A stretch of 32,178 bases of DNA, from positions 1 to 32,178 of the forward strand of contig JBJXFI010000396.1 in NCBI GenBank assembly GCA_046154695.1, written 5' to 3'. Shown here piece after piece: positions 12,705-25,426 of this stretch (position 1 is its first letter; each line of letters starts with the position of its first letter). This DNA is from DALYLB01 sp046154695. GTDB lineage: Bacteria; Acidobacteriota; Blastocatellia; RBC074. A program made the translations under genes and the position numbers. Under the pieces are notes generated by a model. The model had not been told where the DNA came from. It did not search any database and saw only the letters and a program-made list of their open reading frames with translations.

Positions 12705-13933
12705 ATCAGATGGCTCAGCAGTCCGTCCCGGAGTTTCGGCTCGAACCACGTCGATTTCGGCGGCATGATCTCGCCGGCGTCGGAGATCTCCATCAACTCA
12801 TCAAGGGAGACCGGGAAGAGCGAAAAGGCGACCGCGGCCCTCCCCGAATCGACCAGCCGCTCCAGCTCCTGGGGGCCGCGAATGCCCCCAATGAAATCGA
12901 TCCGCATGTCCGTGCGCGGGTCCTGCACCCCGAGCACCGGCGCCAGCAGCAGGTCCTGCAGCACGCTGACATCCAGGCGGTCGGTCACTTTCAATCGTTT
13001 GGTCACGTCGCTCCGGAGCTTGAGGCCATGCCATTTCCCGCCCAGATACATCGCGAACCGCCCGCGCGACTCCGGCGTCGGATCGGCGTCCGGCGTGATC
13101 TCGAACTCCCGGCCCACTTCCCGCAAAAACTCCTCCGGGATGTGATGATTCAGATCCTTCACGGCCCGGTTGTACGGCAGTATCCGCAATTGATCGGCGG
13201 GGAAGAGAACGCACTGGAAGAAATTGTACTCATCCTCGCTCGTGTGGGCGGGGTTCTCGGCGCAGAGGATCTCGCGGGCCCGGCTGGCGCTCTTGGCGCG
13301 ATGGTGGCCGTCCGCGATATAGAGCAGCGGAACCTCGCCGAAGGCGTCGACCATCGCCGCGTTCATCCCGGTCGGGATCCGCCAGATCGTGTGCGCGACT
13401 CCGTCCACGGCCGTGAAATCGAAGAGCGGCTCCTCGGTCGTCAGCGCCGTCACCATTTCGTTGATCGTCCCGCTCGGGCGGTAGGCCAGAAAGACCGGGC
13501 CGGTCTGCGCGCGCAGCGTCACCATATGGCGCGTGCGATCGTCCTCCTTGTCCTTCCGGGTCCGCTCGTGCTTGCGGATGATGTCGGTGTCGTATTCGTC
13601 CACCGAGCAGCATGCGACCACGCCCGTCTGCGTTCGCCCGTCCATTCGCAGCCGATAGAGATAGAGGCTCGGATCATCCTCGATCGTCAGCGGCGCCGTC
13701 TCGATCAACCGGTCGAGATTGGCCGCGGCCTTCGCATAGACTTCATCGGCATAGACGTTCGCGCCCTCCGGCATCTCGATCTCGGGCCGCGAGACGCGCA
13801 GGAAGCTCAGCGGGTTGTTCCCCGCGAGCGCGCGGGCCTCTTCGGTGTTGACGACATCGTACGGAACGGCGGAGACATCCGCCGCCCGCTCCGGAAGCGG
13901 GCGAATCGCGCGAAAGGGTTTGATGGTGGCCAA
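12701..13933 (-). CDS. DUF1015 family protein coupled to serA
   Basis: A 410-residue cytoplasmic protein. I chose the TTG at 13933 because AAAGGAG at 13944-13950 lies 10 nt upstream and similarity to the family begins there (ATIKPFRAIRP...VPYDVV). The frame is open to 14185, but that part covers a terminator and low-complexity sequence. Visible motifs are a KHERTRKDKEDDRTRH stretch (121-136) and YIADGHHRAKSA (205-216). The DGHHR type of motif recalls the ParB/sulfiredoxin-like fold, in which free serine kinases are known (family-level knowledge; the relation is an inference here). The last base of its stop codon lies within the serA start (ATGA overlap). I recall DUF1015 genes next to serA/serC in Clostridia as well. 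Biochemical function not established. Confidence 0.85.
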   Translation of the reverse strand: MATIKPFRAIRPLPERAADVSAVPYDVVNTEEARALAGNNPLSFLRVSRPEIEMPEGANVYADEVYAKAAANLDRLIETAPLTIEDDPSLYLYRLRMDGRTQTGVVACCSVDEYDTDIIRKHERTRKDKEDDRTRHMVTLRAQTGPVFLAYRPSGTINEMVTALTTEEPLFDFTAVDGVAHTIWRIPTGMNAAMVDAFGEVPLLYIADGHHRAKSASRAREILCAENPAHTSEDEYNFFQCVLFPADQLRILPYNRAVKDLNHHIPEEFLREVGREFEITPDADPTPESRGRFAMYLGGKWHGLKLRSDVTKRLKVTDRLDVSVLQDLLLAPVLGVQDPRTDMRIDFIGGIRGPQELERLVDSGRAAVAFSLFPVSLDELMEISDAGEIMPPKSTWFEPKLRDGLLSHLI

Positions 13934-14060
13934 GAGTGTGCAGCTCCTTTGAAGTAAGAATTGATGCTTGCCGGGTGAGGTAAGCCGGATTCTACAACAT
14001 CGGACTCCGCCTTGCACAGTTCCCATTGCCGCGCTTCGAAAAATCGCGGAGCACTCCAAA

Positions 14061-14097
14061 AAAACGGGGCGGTGAGCATCGCTCACCGCCCCGTTTT
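14061..14097 (-). terminator. Intrinsic terminator of the TonB receptor gene
   Basis: A 17-bp perfect stem (14061-14077 with 14081-14097) closes on a 3-nt loop. On the minus strand the stem runs into an uninterrupted T tract (A-run at 14058-14064 on the plus strand). It lies 36 nt beyond the stop of the TonB-dependent receptor and upstream of the DUF1015-serA-serC group, insulating the two. The right side also ends in TTTT, so some bidirectional action is possible. Confidence 0.82.
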
Positions 14098-14132
14098 CTT
14101 TGACTCGCCAATGGCGCCGGTCTCCGCGCGGG

Positions 14133-17654
<3,522 letters not shown>

Positions 17655-18029
17655 AGTGATCTCCTTCGGTAAAGATTTGGTTGCTAAGCGGCCTGCTCCT
17701 TCGAGTCAGACCTCCTCGGTCACTGAAAAAATCCCGTTTTTTTATTGGTTGAAGAGGCGCTTACAGGCGATCAGGTCTCATCAGGCAACCACCGAGCCAC
17801 CGAGAAAAGACGCGGTCCACGATCGCCTTCCTCATGCTAGCGTCGCACCGATGCCTCTCACCTGTTTATGTACCAATTGTCTGTTTAGTATTCCGGGCGC
17901 ACATTTTTCACGACACTAATCAAAACGCCATGAAAAACCCAGCAAAGGGACCCGTCTTTATGGTTGCGGGCTTAGATTTTCGTGACCTTCGTTCTTTAAT
18001 GATGGTCCAGCCAGCCTTATGAAAAGAGT
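17655..18029. other. 375-bp gene-free region upstream of the TonB receptor
   Basis: This stretch holds the ribosome site of the TonB receptor (17661-17666) and a locally AT-richer segment (about 17860-18010) than the flanking genes. It presumably contains the receptor's promoter. I could not find a convincing -35/-10 pair on the minus strand, a clear terminator for the acyltransferase gene ending at 18030, or a plausible small gene. Confidence 0.5.
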
Positions 18030-19367
18030 CTAGTCCTTCGGGCCGAATCCGTCAATACCGGCCGCCTTGCCGGTCGAGATGTTGCCGGCGCGCCGGATAT
18101 CGTAGGCGATCGAGATAAAGCATTGTAAATAGAGGATGGTCGCCGCCGAAAGCGCGGGGTAGGGCCAGGCGGGCGGCGCGTCCGAGGGGCTCCACGCGAG
18201 CGCCCCGCCGATGATCGCGAGCAGGCCCGCCGCGATCCACCCGCGAAGCCTGATGCGGAACCAGAGGGCGAAGAGCGCGATGAAGCCGAGCACCGCGACC
18301 AGCGTCCCCAGTCCATGCGGCCGCCAGAGCTGCAGCGCGAGGGATAAATAGTAGCTCGTCACGACTCCGCGGACGAATTTCTGCAGCGAAAAATAGTCCT
18401 CATAAAAGAAGGGGAAGAAAGCCGCCAGCAGCCCCGCCGCCAGCCACCCATTCCGCTCACCGGCCGGCACGGCAAGCAGCCGCGTCAGGGGCGCATGCCA
18501 GAGCAGAATCAGCCAGATCGGCATCGAATTCCGAACCCATTTCGCCAGGCGCGAGGGCCGAATCCACATCAGGTCGGCCGCCAGATACCCGTAATACCCG
18601 AGCGCGATCAAAAAGACCGGCAGCCCCGGCCCGCGCAACGTTCCCCGGCCCGCGCCCACCCAGAGCGCGATCAGCAGCGCGATCAACGGCGCCCATTCAA
18701 AACTGCGGATGTTCGACGGCGGCTGGCGATACCACCCCTCGATCGACACCGCCCCCCGAATCGCCGGCTCGAGCGACCGGTTGATGCTCGCCGCCACCCG
18801 CGCCATCACCTCCAGGTGGAACTCCCGGTCCTCCCCCCGCGCCGCGCATTCCTCCGCGTCCAGCCGGATCGGATCGTGATACCGCACCACGATCTTCGCC
18901 GATCGGGGCAGCAGCCGCGTCTTCGGCCACGCCCGCGACGCCCCGCCGATCGTCACCGGCACGATCGCCGCTCCCGTCTCGATCGCCAGCCGCGCCACCC
19001 CCGTACGCAGCTCCCCCATCGCCGCCTGCTCCGATCGCTGCCCCTCCGGAAAGATCCCCAGGGCCTCCCCCTCCCGCAGCACCCGCACCGCCTCCTGAAA
19101 CGCCGCCTCCCCCCGCCCCTTCCGTATGTCCACCGGAAACGCCCCCGCCGCCCGTATGATCCGCCCCACCACCGGCACACGAAACAACGCGTCCCAGGCC
19201 ATAAACCGGATCCCCCGCTCCACCCCCATCCACACCAGCACCGGATCCAGATACGACGGATGATTCCCCGCGATGATCACCGCCCCCGCCCCCGGCACCT
19301 TCTCCCGCCCCTGATGCTCCACCGAGAAAAACGCCCGAAACAGCAATCTCACAAGCCGACGTCCCAT
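18030..19367 (-). CDS. PlsC-type acyltransferase with C-terminal polytopic membrane domain
   Basis: A 445-residue membrane protein from the ATG at 19367. The frame extends 20 codons upstream into a repeat, so that part is excluded; no good ribosome site precedes either start. Residues 1-210 are a lysophosphatidic acid acyltransferase-like domain. H36 and D41 form the catalytic HX4D motif (NHPSYLD), and FPEG at 106-109 is the substrate-binding block. The likely reaction is acyl transfer to a lysophospholipid or a related alcohol at the inner leaflet. Residues about 225-435 carry roughly seven hydrophobic segments, which standard PlsC proteins (about 240 residues) lack. The extra domain could be a lipid-handling partner (inference). 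The gene is divergent from marR and upstream of the TonB receptor. Confidence 0.82.
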   Translation of the reverse strand: MGRRLVRLLFRAFFSVEHQGREKVPGAGAVIIAGNHPSYLDPVLVWMGVERGIRFMAWDALFRVPVVGRIIRAAGAFPVDIRKGRGEAAFQEAVRVLREGEALGIFPEGQRSEQAAMGELRTGVARLAIETGAAIVPVTIGGASRAWPKTRLLPRSAKIVVRYHDPIRLDAEECAARGEDREFHLEVMARVAASINRSLEPAIRGAVSIEGWYRQPPSNIRSFEWAPLIALLIALWVGAGRGTLRGPGLPVFLIALGYYGYLAADLMWIRPSRLAKWVRNSMPIWLILLWHAPLTRLLAVPAGERNGWLAAGLLAAFFPFFYEDYFSLQKFVRGVVTSYYLSLALQLWRPHGLGTLVAVLGFIALFALWFRIRLRGWIAAGLLAIIGGALAWSPSDAPPAWPYPALSAATILYLQCFISIAYDIRRAGNISTGKAAGIDGFGPKD

Positions 19368-19452
19368 AGTTGATAGTTGAGAGTTGATGGTTGATAGTTG
19401 ATCGTGAATCGCCGCCCAAACTATCAACCATCAACTCTCAACTATCAACTAT
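19366..19452. repeat. 34-bp perfect inverted repeat built of 7-bp units
   Basis: Arms 19366-19399 and 19419-19452 are exact reverse complements, separated by a 19-nt spacer. Each arm consists of almost five heptamers of the type ATAGTTG (variants AGAGTTG and ATGGTTG). The left arm reaches into the start codon of the acyltransferase gene. The right arm ends 17 bp before the -35 element of the marR promoter. A transcript crossing both arms would form a very stable hairpin. Confidence 0.9.
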
Positions 19453-19468
19453 CGAAAATGTTTCTCTG

Positions 19469-19497
19469 TTGACATTCTCCTGAATTGCGATTATGCT
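19469..19497 (+). promoter_or_regulatory. Sigma-70-type promoter of marR
   Basis: TTGACA at 19469-19474 and TATGCT at 19492-19497 are separated by exactly 17 nt. The -35 is a perfect consensus and the -10 matches four of six positions. Transcription should start near 19504-19505, coinciding with the GTG at 19505 and only 3 nt before the ATG at 19508, which implies a leaderless or nearly leaderless marR message. A potential upstream ATG at 19493 lies inside the -10 and is therefore unlikely to be used. Confidence 0.7.
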
Positions 19498-19507
19498 CCG
19501 CGGCGTG

Positions 19508-19945
19508 ATGGCGAAAAGAGTAAAAATTCCACCGAGCATCGCGGAGCAGGCGCTAATCCGGTTGATGCGCGTCGGAGACCGGTTCTGGCGGGCGTCGGAC
19601 GACCGGTTTTCTAGCTGGGGGCTGACCGACAATCATTACAACGTGCTGCGGATATTGAACGGCGCGGGGGAGCCGATCTCGCAATCGGAGATCGGGCGGC
19701 GGATGCTCTCTTCGCGGGCCAACGTCACCAAGCTGCTCGATTTGCTGGAGGAGCGGAGCTTCGTCAAGCGCGGATCATGCGGAGACCGCCGCGTCAATCT
19801 CGTCGAACTCACCGATGCCGGCGCCTCCTTCCTCGAAGAGACGGCCGCCGAGGTCATCGGCTTCGCCAGCAGGGAGATGGCCCCCCTCACCCGCAGTGAA
19901 CAAAAGGCCCTCTTCGCCCTGCTCGGAAAGCTGCTCGGCGATTGA
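19508..19945 (+). CDS. MarR family transcriptional regulator
   Basis: A 145-residue DNA-binding protein, dimeric by family precedent. The GTG at 19505 is an alternative start one codon upstream. The winged helix-turn-helix is evident: helix and recognition region ISQSEIGRRMLSSRANVTKLLDLLEERSFV, then a wing with the classical D-R-R element (CGDRRVNLVELTDAG). No ribosome site precedes the start, consistent with leaderless expression from the promoter at 19469-19497. It precedes a pirin gene and a nitroreductase gene on the same strand. MarR proteins commonly repress neighbouring oxidative-stress or xenobiotic genes and sense electrophiles, phenolics or peroxides, so those two genes are the likely targets. 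The ligand cannot be told from sequence. Confidence 0.9.
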   Translation: MAKRVKIPPSIAEQALIRLMRVGDRFWRASDDRFSSWGLTDNHYNVLRILNGAGEPISQSEIGRRMLSSRANVTKLLDLLEERSFVKRGSCGDRRVNLVELTDAGASFLEETAAEVIGFASREMAPLTRSEQKALFALLGKLLGD

Positions 19946-19959
19946 AGGCGGCCTTTTTT

Positions 19960-19975
19960 TTGACCATAATGTCAA
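19960..19975. promoter_or_regulatory. Candidate MarR operator palindrome
   Basis: The palindrome TTGAC-CATAAT-GTCAA lies between the marR stop and the pirin ribosome site. Its length and dyad spacing fit sites bound by MarR dimers. The same half-site TTGAC occurs as the -35 of the marR promoter (19469-19473), though without a matching second half. The site follows a T8 run (19953-19960) preceded by a weak AAGG-CGG-CCTT stem, so partial termination after marR is also possible. Confidence 0.4.
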
Positions 19976-20018
19976 GAAGGAAACAGTTTAGTCGTGAATT
20001 ATCGAGAGGAGGAAAAGC

Positions 20019-20714
20019 ATGAAGATCATCAGGGCGGGGGAGAGGTTTCACATGGAGAGCGGCTGGTTGTCGGCGTACTGGCTGTTCAGTTTCGACCGGT
20101 ATTACGATCCGGGGAATATGGCGTTCGGTCCGTTGCGGGTCTTCAATCATGACACGGTGGGGCCGGGGGCGGGGTTTCCGACGCATTCGCATCGGGAGAT
20201 GGAGATCATCACGTACGTGTTGGAGGGGGCGTTGCGGCACAAGGACAGCACGGGGGGATTGGGTGTGATCGGCGCGGGAGAGGTGCAGCGGATGACGGCG
20301 GGGACGGGAGTGGCGCATTCGGAGTTCAATGCGTCGGAGAGCGGCGAGGTGCGGCTGCTGCAGATGTGGGTGTTGCCGGAGCGGGAGGGGCTGCCGCCCT
20401 CGTACGAGCAGAAGCGGTTCACGATGGAGGAGCGAACGGGCGTGCTGCTGCCGATCGCGTCGGGGCGGAATGGGCCGGGGGCGGTGAAGGTGCATCAGGA
20501 TGCGACCTTTTACGTTTCGCATCTGCGCGAGGGGGACCGGGTGGCGCATGAGTTGCGGCCGGGGCGGCGGGCCTTCCTGTACGTCATCGACGGGGAGGTC
20601 GCGGTCAATGGCGAATCGCTGGCGGCCGGCGATCAGGCCCGCATCACCGCCGGCGGCGACCTTGAGATCGCGGGGCGAGGCGAGAGCGAGTTGATATTGA
20701 TCGATTTACCATGA
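20019..20714 (+). CDS. Pirin family protein (cupin)
   Basis: A 231-residue bicupin. The ATG at 20019 has AGGAGG at 20007-20012 with a 6-nt spacer. The N-terminal cupin shows the complete pirin metal site: H56 and H58 in PTHSHREMEI, H100 and E102 in GTGVAHSEFN. These correspond to the iron ligands of characterised pirins and of the E. coli YhhW quercetinase. The C-terminal cupin half (about 135-231) is more divergent. Possible roles are dioxygenase activity on flavonoid-like compounds or redox sensing; family annotation as quercetin 2,3-dioxygenase is common but rarely tested. Its place behind marR and before a nitroreductase points to a stress or aromatic-compound response. Confidence 0.92.
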   Translation: MKIIRAGERFHMESGWLSAYWLFSFDRYYDPGNMAFGPLRVFNHDTVGPGAGFPTHSHREMEIITYVLEGALRHKDSTGGLGVIGAGEVQRMTAGTGVAHSEFNASESGEVRLLQMWVLPEREGLPPSYEQKRFTMEERTGVLLPIASGRNGPGAVKVHQDATFYVSHLREGDRVAHELRPGRRAFLYVIDGEVAVNGESLAAGDQARITAGGDLEIAGRGESELILIDLP

Positions 20715-20719
20715 GGAGG

Positions 20720-20778
20720 GATGGGACTTATCGGTTTGATGGGACTGATCGGACCTATCAGTCCCATCAGTCCCATCA
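20720..20778. repeat. GATGGGACT-type repeat with perfect 12-bp inverted arms
   Basis: Between the pirin and nitroreductase genes, GATGGGACTGAT (20738-20749) and ATCAGTCCCATC (20757-20768) are exact reverse complements around a 7-nt loop. A further copy of the left unit lies at 20720-20731 (GATGGGACTTAT) and of the right unit at 20769-20778 (AGTCCCATCA). The unit is therefore present two times in each orientation. It would sit in the operon transcript directly before the nitroreductase ribosome site. Confidence 0.8.
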
Positions 20779-20797
20779 AGAGAATAATTGGAGAACC

Positions 20798-21427
20798 ATG
20801 ACCGACACCTTGCAATTAATTCGCGAGCGCGTCTCGGCGAACAAGTTCGATACGACAAAGCGGCTGACGGAGGACGAGATCCGGGAACTGGTCTCGTACG
20901 CGGCCGAGGCGCCCTCGGCCTACAACATCCAGAACTGGCGGTTCGTCGCGGTGACCGATCCCGAGGCCAAGGAGCGGCTGAAGGCGCTTTCCTACAATCA
21001 GCAGAAGGTGGTGGATGCGGCCGTGACCTTCATTGTGCTTGGGGATCTGCGCGGATATGAGAAGCTGCCGGAGATCATGCGCCGGACGGTCGAGGCGGGC
21101 ATCTTGCCGCAGCCGGTGGCCGATGGGTGGACCAAAGGAGCGGCCAAGGCCTATTCGAGCAGCGAGCAGTTCGCCCGCGACGAGGCGATCCGGTCGGCGG
21201 CCCTGGCGGCCATGACGCTGATGATCGCCGCGCAGGCGAAGGGGCTTCTCAGCGGCCCGATGATCGGGTTCGATCCGGAAGGGGTCAGGCGCGAATTCAA
21301 CATTCCCGATCGATATGCGCCGGTGATGCTGCTGACGGTCGGCCATCCCGCCCCCGGCAACTTCCCCCGCAAACCCCGCCTCACGGTCGACGAGGTCCTG
21401 GCCTTCAACGCGGGACGGGAATTCTGA
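20798..21427 (+). CDS. Nitroreductase family FMN oxidoreductase
   Basis: A 209-residue flavoprotein, normally a homodimer using NAD(P)H. The ATG at 20798 is preceded by TGGAGA (20789-20794); the open frame continues upstream through the repeat to 20711 but that part is not coding. Family features are the N-terminal FMN-binding region (residues about 5-15), the APSAYNIQNWRFVAV motif near residue 40, and a C-terminal segment with GFDPEGVRREFNIPDRYAPVMLLTVGHP. The family reduces nitroaromatics, quinones and related electrophiles; the natural substrate is not evident. As third gene after marR and pirin it fits a regulated detoxification group. It converges on the M16 gene with only 8 bp between the stop codons and no visible terminator. 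Confidence 0.9.
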   Translation: MTDTLQLIRERVSANKFDTTKRLTEDEIRELVSYAAEAPSAYNIQNWRFVAVTDPEAKERLKALSYNQQKVVDAAVTFIVLGDLRGYEKLPEIMRRTVEAGILPQPVADGWTKGAAKAYSSSEQFARDEAIRSAALAAMTLMIAAQAKGLLSGPMIGFDPEGVRREFNIPDRYAPVMLLTVGHPAPGNFPRKPRLTVDEVLAFNAGREF

Positions 21428-21435
21428 GATCCTTT

Positions 21436-22788
<1,353 letters not shown>

Positions 22789-22812
22789 TATGATGGTTCC
22801 TGTGTTCATCGG

Positions 22813-24279
<1,467 letters not shown>

Positions 24280-24358
24280 CCTGTCTTGTCCTCTCTCCAC
24301 GTGTCTCACCCGGGGGGGGCCCGGTAACGTCGTCGATCCGGGGAATAACGTCAATAGA

Positions 24359-24385
24359 ACGCGGATGACGCGGATCTTGCGGATC
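24359..24385. repeat. Tandem 9-bp repeat
   Basis: Three adjacent units ACGCGGATG, ACGCGGATC and TTGCGGATC lie between the PHP phosphatase gene and the M16 gene. Read on the minus strand this is GATCCGCAA-GATCCGCGT-CATCCGCGT. The repeats end next to TTGACG (24349-24354, minus strand), a possible -35 whose -10 I could not identify. Confidence 0.6.
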
Positions 24386-24397
24386 GATATTCCAGAT

Positions 24398-25225
24398 TCA
24401 ACTCCAAAACGCGAACCAGCTCTTCTTCTTTTTCCGTCCGACAAGGGCGTCGACATCCGGGTCGAGCTGATACGGAATGGCGCGGTCCCGGATGAGCGCC
24501 TGGGGGTTGTCCTCGACCATGGCGCGGGCATACTCCTCGCCGCCGAACTGCGCGGCGACATTGATCGCGGCGGTCAGCATCGGCCGGCGGCGATCCTGGT
24601 GATGCGCGTCGGTCGCGATGAAATGGGCGATTCCCGCCTGGACCATGCGTCTGGCCGCGGTATACGCCTCGGGCCCGAAGCTTTTGGTCAGGCTTCCCGC
24701 GTCGATCTGCGCATAAGCGCCGCGCTCGACCAGATCCACGAGAATCCGCGGCCGCTCCTGAATTTGCTTGTTACGTTCGGGATGGGCGATGACCGGCGTG
24801 ATGCCCGCGCTCATGATCTGAAAGATCGTCATCTCGATGTTCGGCGGAATCGAGTGAAACGGGAATTCGAGGAGCATATAGGAGCTGCCGTTCAGGCGGA
24901 TGCGGGCCTGCGGCAGCTCCGCTTCCTGAAAGATCTCGTAGCTGTACCGCACCTCGCCCCCGGGCACGATCTCCACGCAATTGCCGGCGGCCCGGGTGAC
25001 CGCGGCGATCTTTCGCAGGATCGTCTCCCGATCCGGCGCATGATGCACTCCATCGAACATATGCGGCGTCGCGACGATGGTCTTGATTCCATCGGCGGCC
25101 GCGGCGCGGCACATCGCCACCGACTCCTCCAGCGAAACCGCTCCGTCATCCGTCTCCGGCAGAATATGGCAGTGGATGTCCACCATATTCGCGCATTTTA
25201 TTATTTCCGGTGAATTATCGGCCAT
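24398..25225 (-). CDS. PHP-domain protein tyrosine phosphatase, CpsB/YwqE-like
   Basis: A 275-residue cytoplasmic, metal-dependent phosphatase. The ATG at 25225 has AGAGGA at 25234-25239 with an 8-nt spacer. An internal ATG at 25186 lacks a ribosome site; longer upstream starts are not supported. PHP metal-binding motifs are in order: DIHCH (16-20), ATPH (52-55), a GGE segment, IAHPERN and TDAHHQ near the C-terminus. Characterised relatives (CpsB, YwqE) dephosphorylate bacterial tyrosine kinases that control capsule or exopolysaccharide export. No such kinase or polysaccharide cluster is visible here. A good promoter lies upstream at 25281-25309, and the two M16 genes follow after 118 nt. Confidence 0.88.
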   Translation of the reverse strand: MADNSPEIIKCANMVDIHCHILPETDDGAVSLEESVAMCRAAAADGIKTIVATPHMFDGVHHAPDRETILRKIAAVTRAAGNCVEIVPGGEVRYSYEIFQEAELPQARIRLNGSSYMLLEFPFHSIPPNIEMTIFQIMSAGITPVIAHPERNKQIQERPRILVDLVERGAYAQIDAGSLTKSFGPEAYTAARRMVQAGIAHFIATDAHHQDRRRPMLTAAINVAAQFGGEEYARAMVEDNPQALIRDRAIPYQLDPDVDALVGRKKKKSWFAFWS

Positions 25226-25280
25226 TCGCAGAATCCTCTCATACAGCGGAAGGTCTGGGAGTCGAGGGAGATGAATACGC

Positions 25281-25309
25281 ATTATCAATGATTAAACCCG
25301 CTCGTTCAA
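25281..25309 (-). promoter_or_regulatory. Sigma-70-type promoter of the PHP phosphatase gene
   Basis: On the minus strand, TTGAAC (25304-25309) and GATAAT (25281-25286) are separated by exactly 17 nt. Transcription should begin near 25274, giving a leader of about 50 nt before the ATG at 25225. It lies in the roughly 200-bp divergent region shared with the TamB-TamA gene. Confidence 0.6.
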
Positions 25310-25405
25310 GAAAAGAAATCAAAAGGCGGATAACGAGGGGCGGGGGCGGTCGATCTGCTACCATTTGATTTTCTTTCAGGTTTGACAACAATAAGGAGCA
25401 CCTCC

Positions 25406-25420
25406 GTGGGAAGTTTCTGA
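25406..25420 (+). other. Four-codon upstream ORF before the TamB-TamA gene
   Basis: GTG-GGA-AGT-TTC-TGA has a well-placed ribosome site (AAGGAG at 25393-25398, 7-nt spacer). It is in frame with the main gene, whose ATG follows 6 nt after the TGA. The main ATG has no own ribosome site at normal distance, so reinitiation after the mini-ORF is plausible. Confidence 0.4.
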
Positions 25421-25426
25421 TTCACA

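Noticed and set aside
13989..13994. Possible -10 box (TAGAAT on the minus strand) for the DUF1015-serA-serC group
   Set aside because: Distance to the start is reasonable, but no acceptable -35 lies 16-18 nt upstream.
19366..19452. CRISPR-like array
   Set aside because: The 7-bp units have no spacers between them and are arranged as an inverted pair; no cas genes are near.
24308..24325. G/C-run hairpin (ACCCGGGG...CCCGGT) upstream of the M16 gene
   Set aside because: Symmetry is imperfect and arises largely from a homopolymer G-run; no T-run follows.
25365..25393. Possible TTGATT-N17-ACAATA promoter, and TTGACA at 25382-25387, before the TamB-TamA gene
   Set aside because: Neither gives a convincing -35/-10 pair; the promoter is probably near but cannot be fixed by eye.
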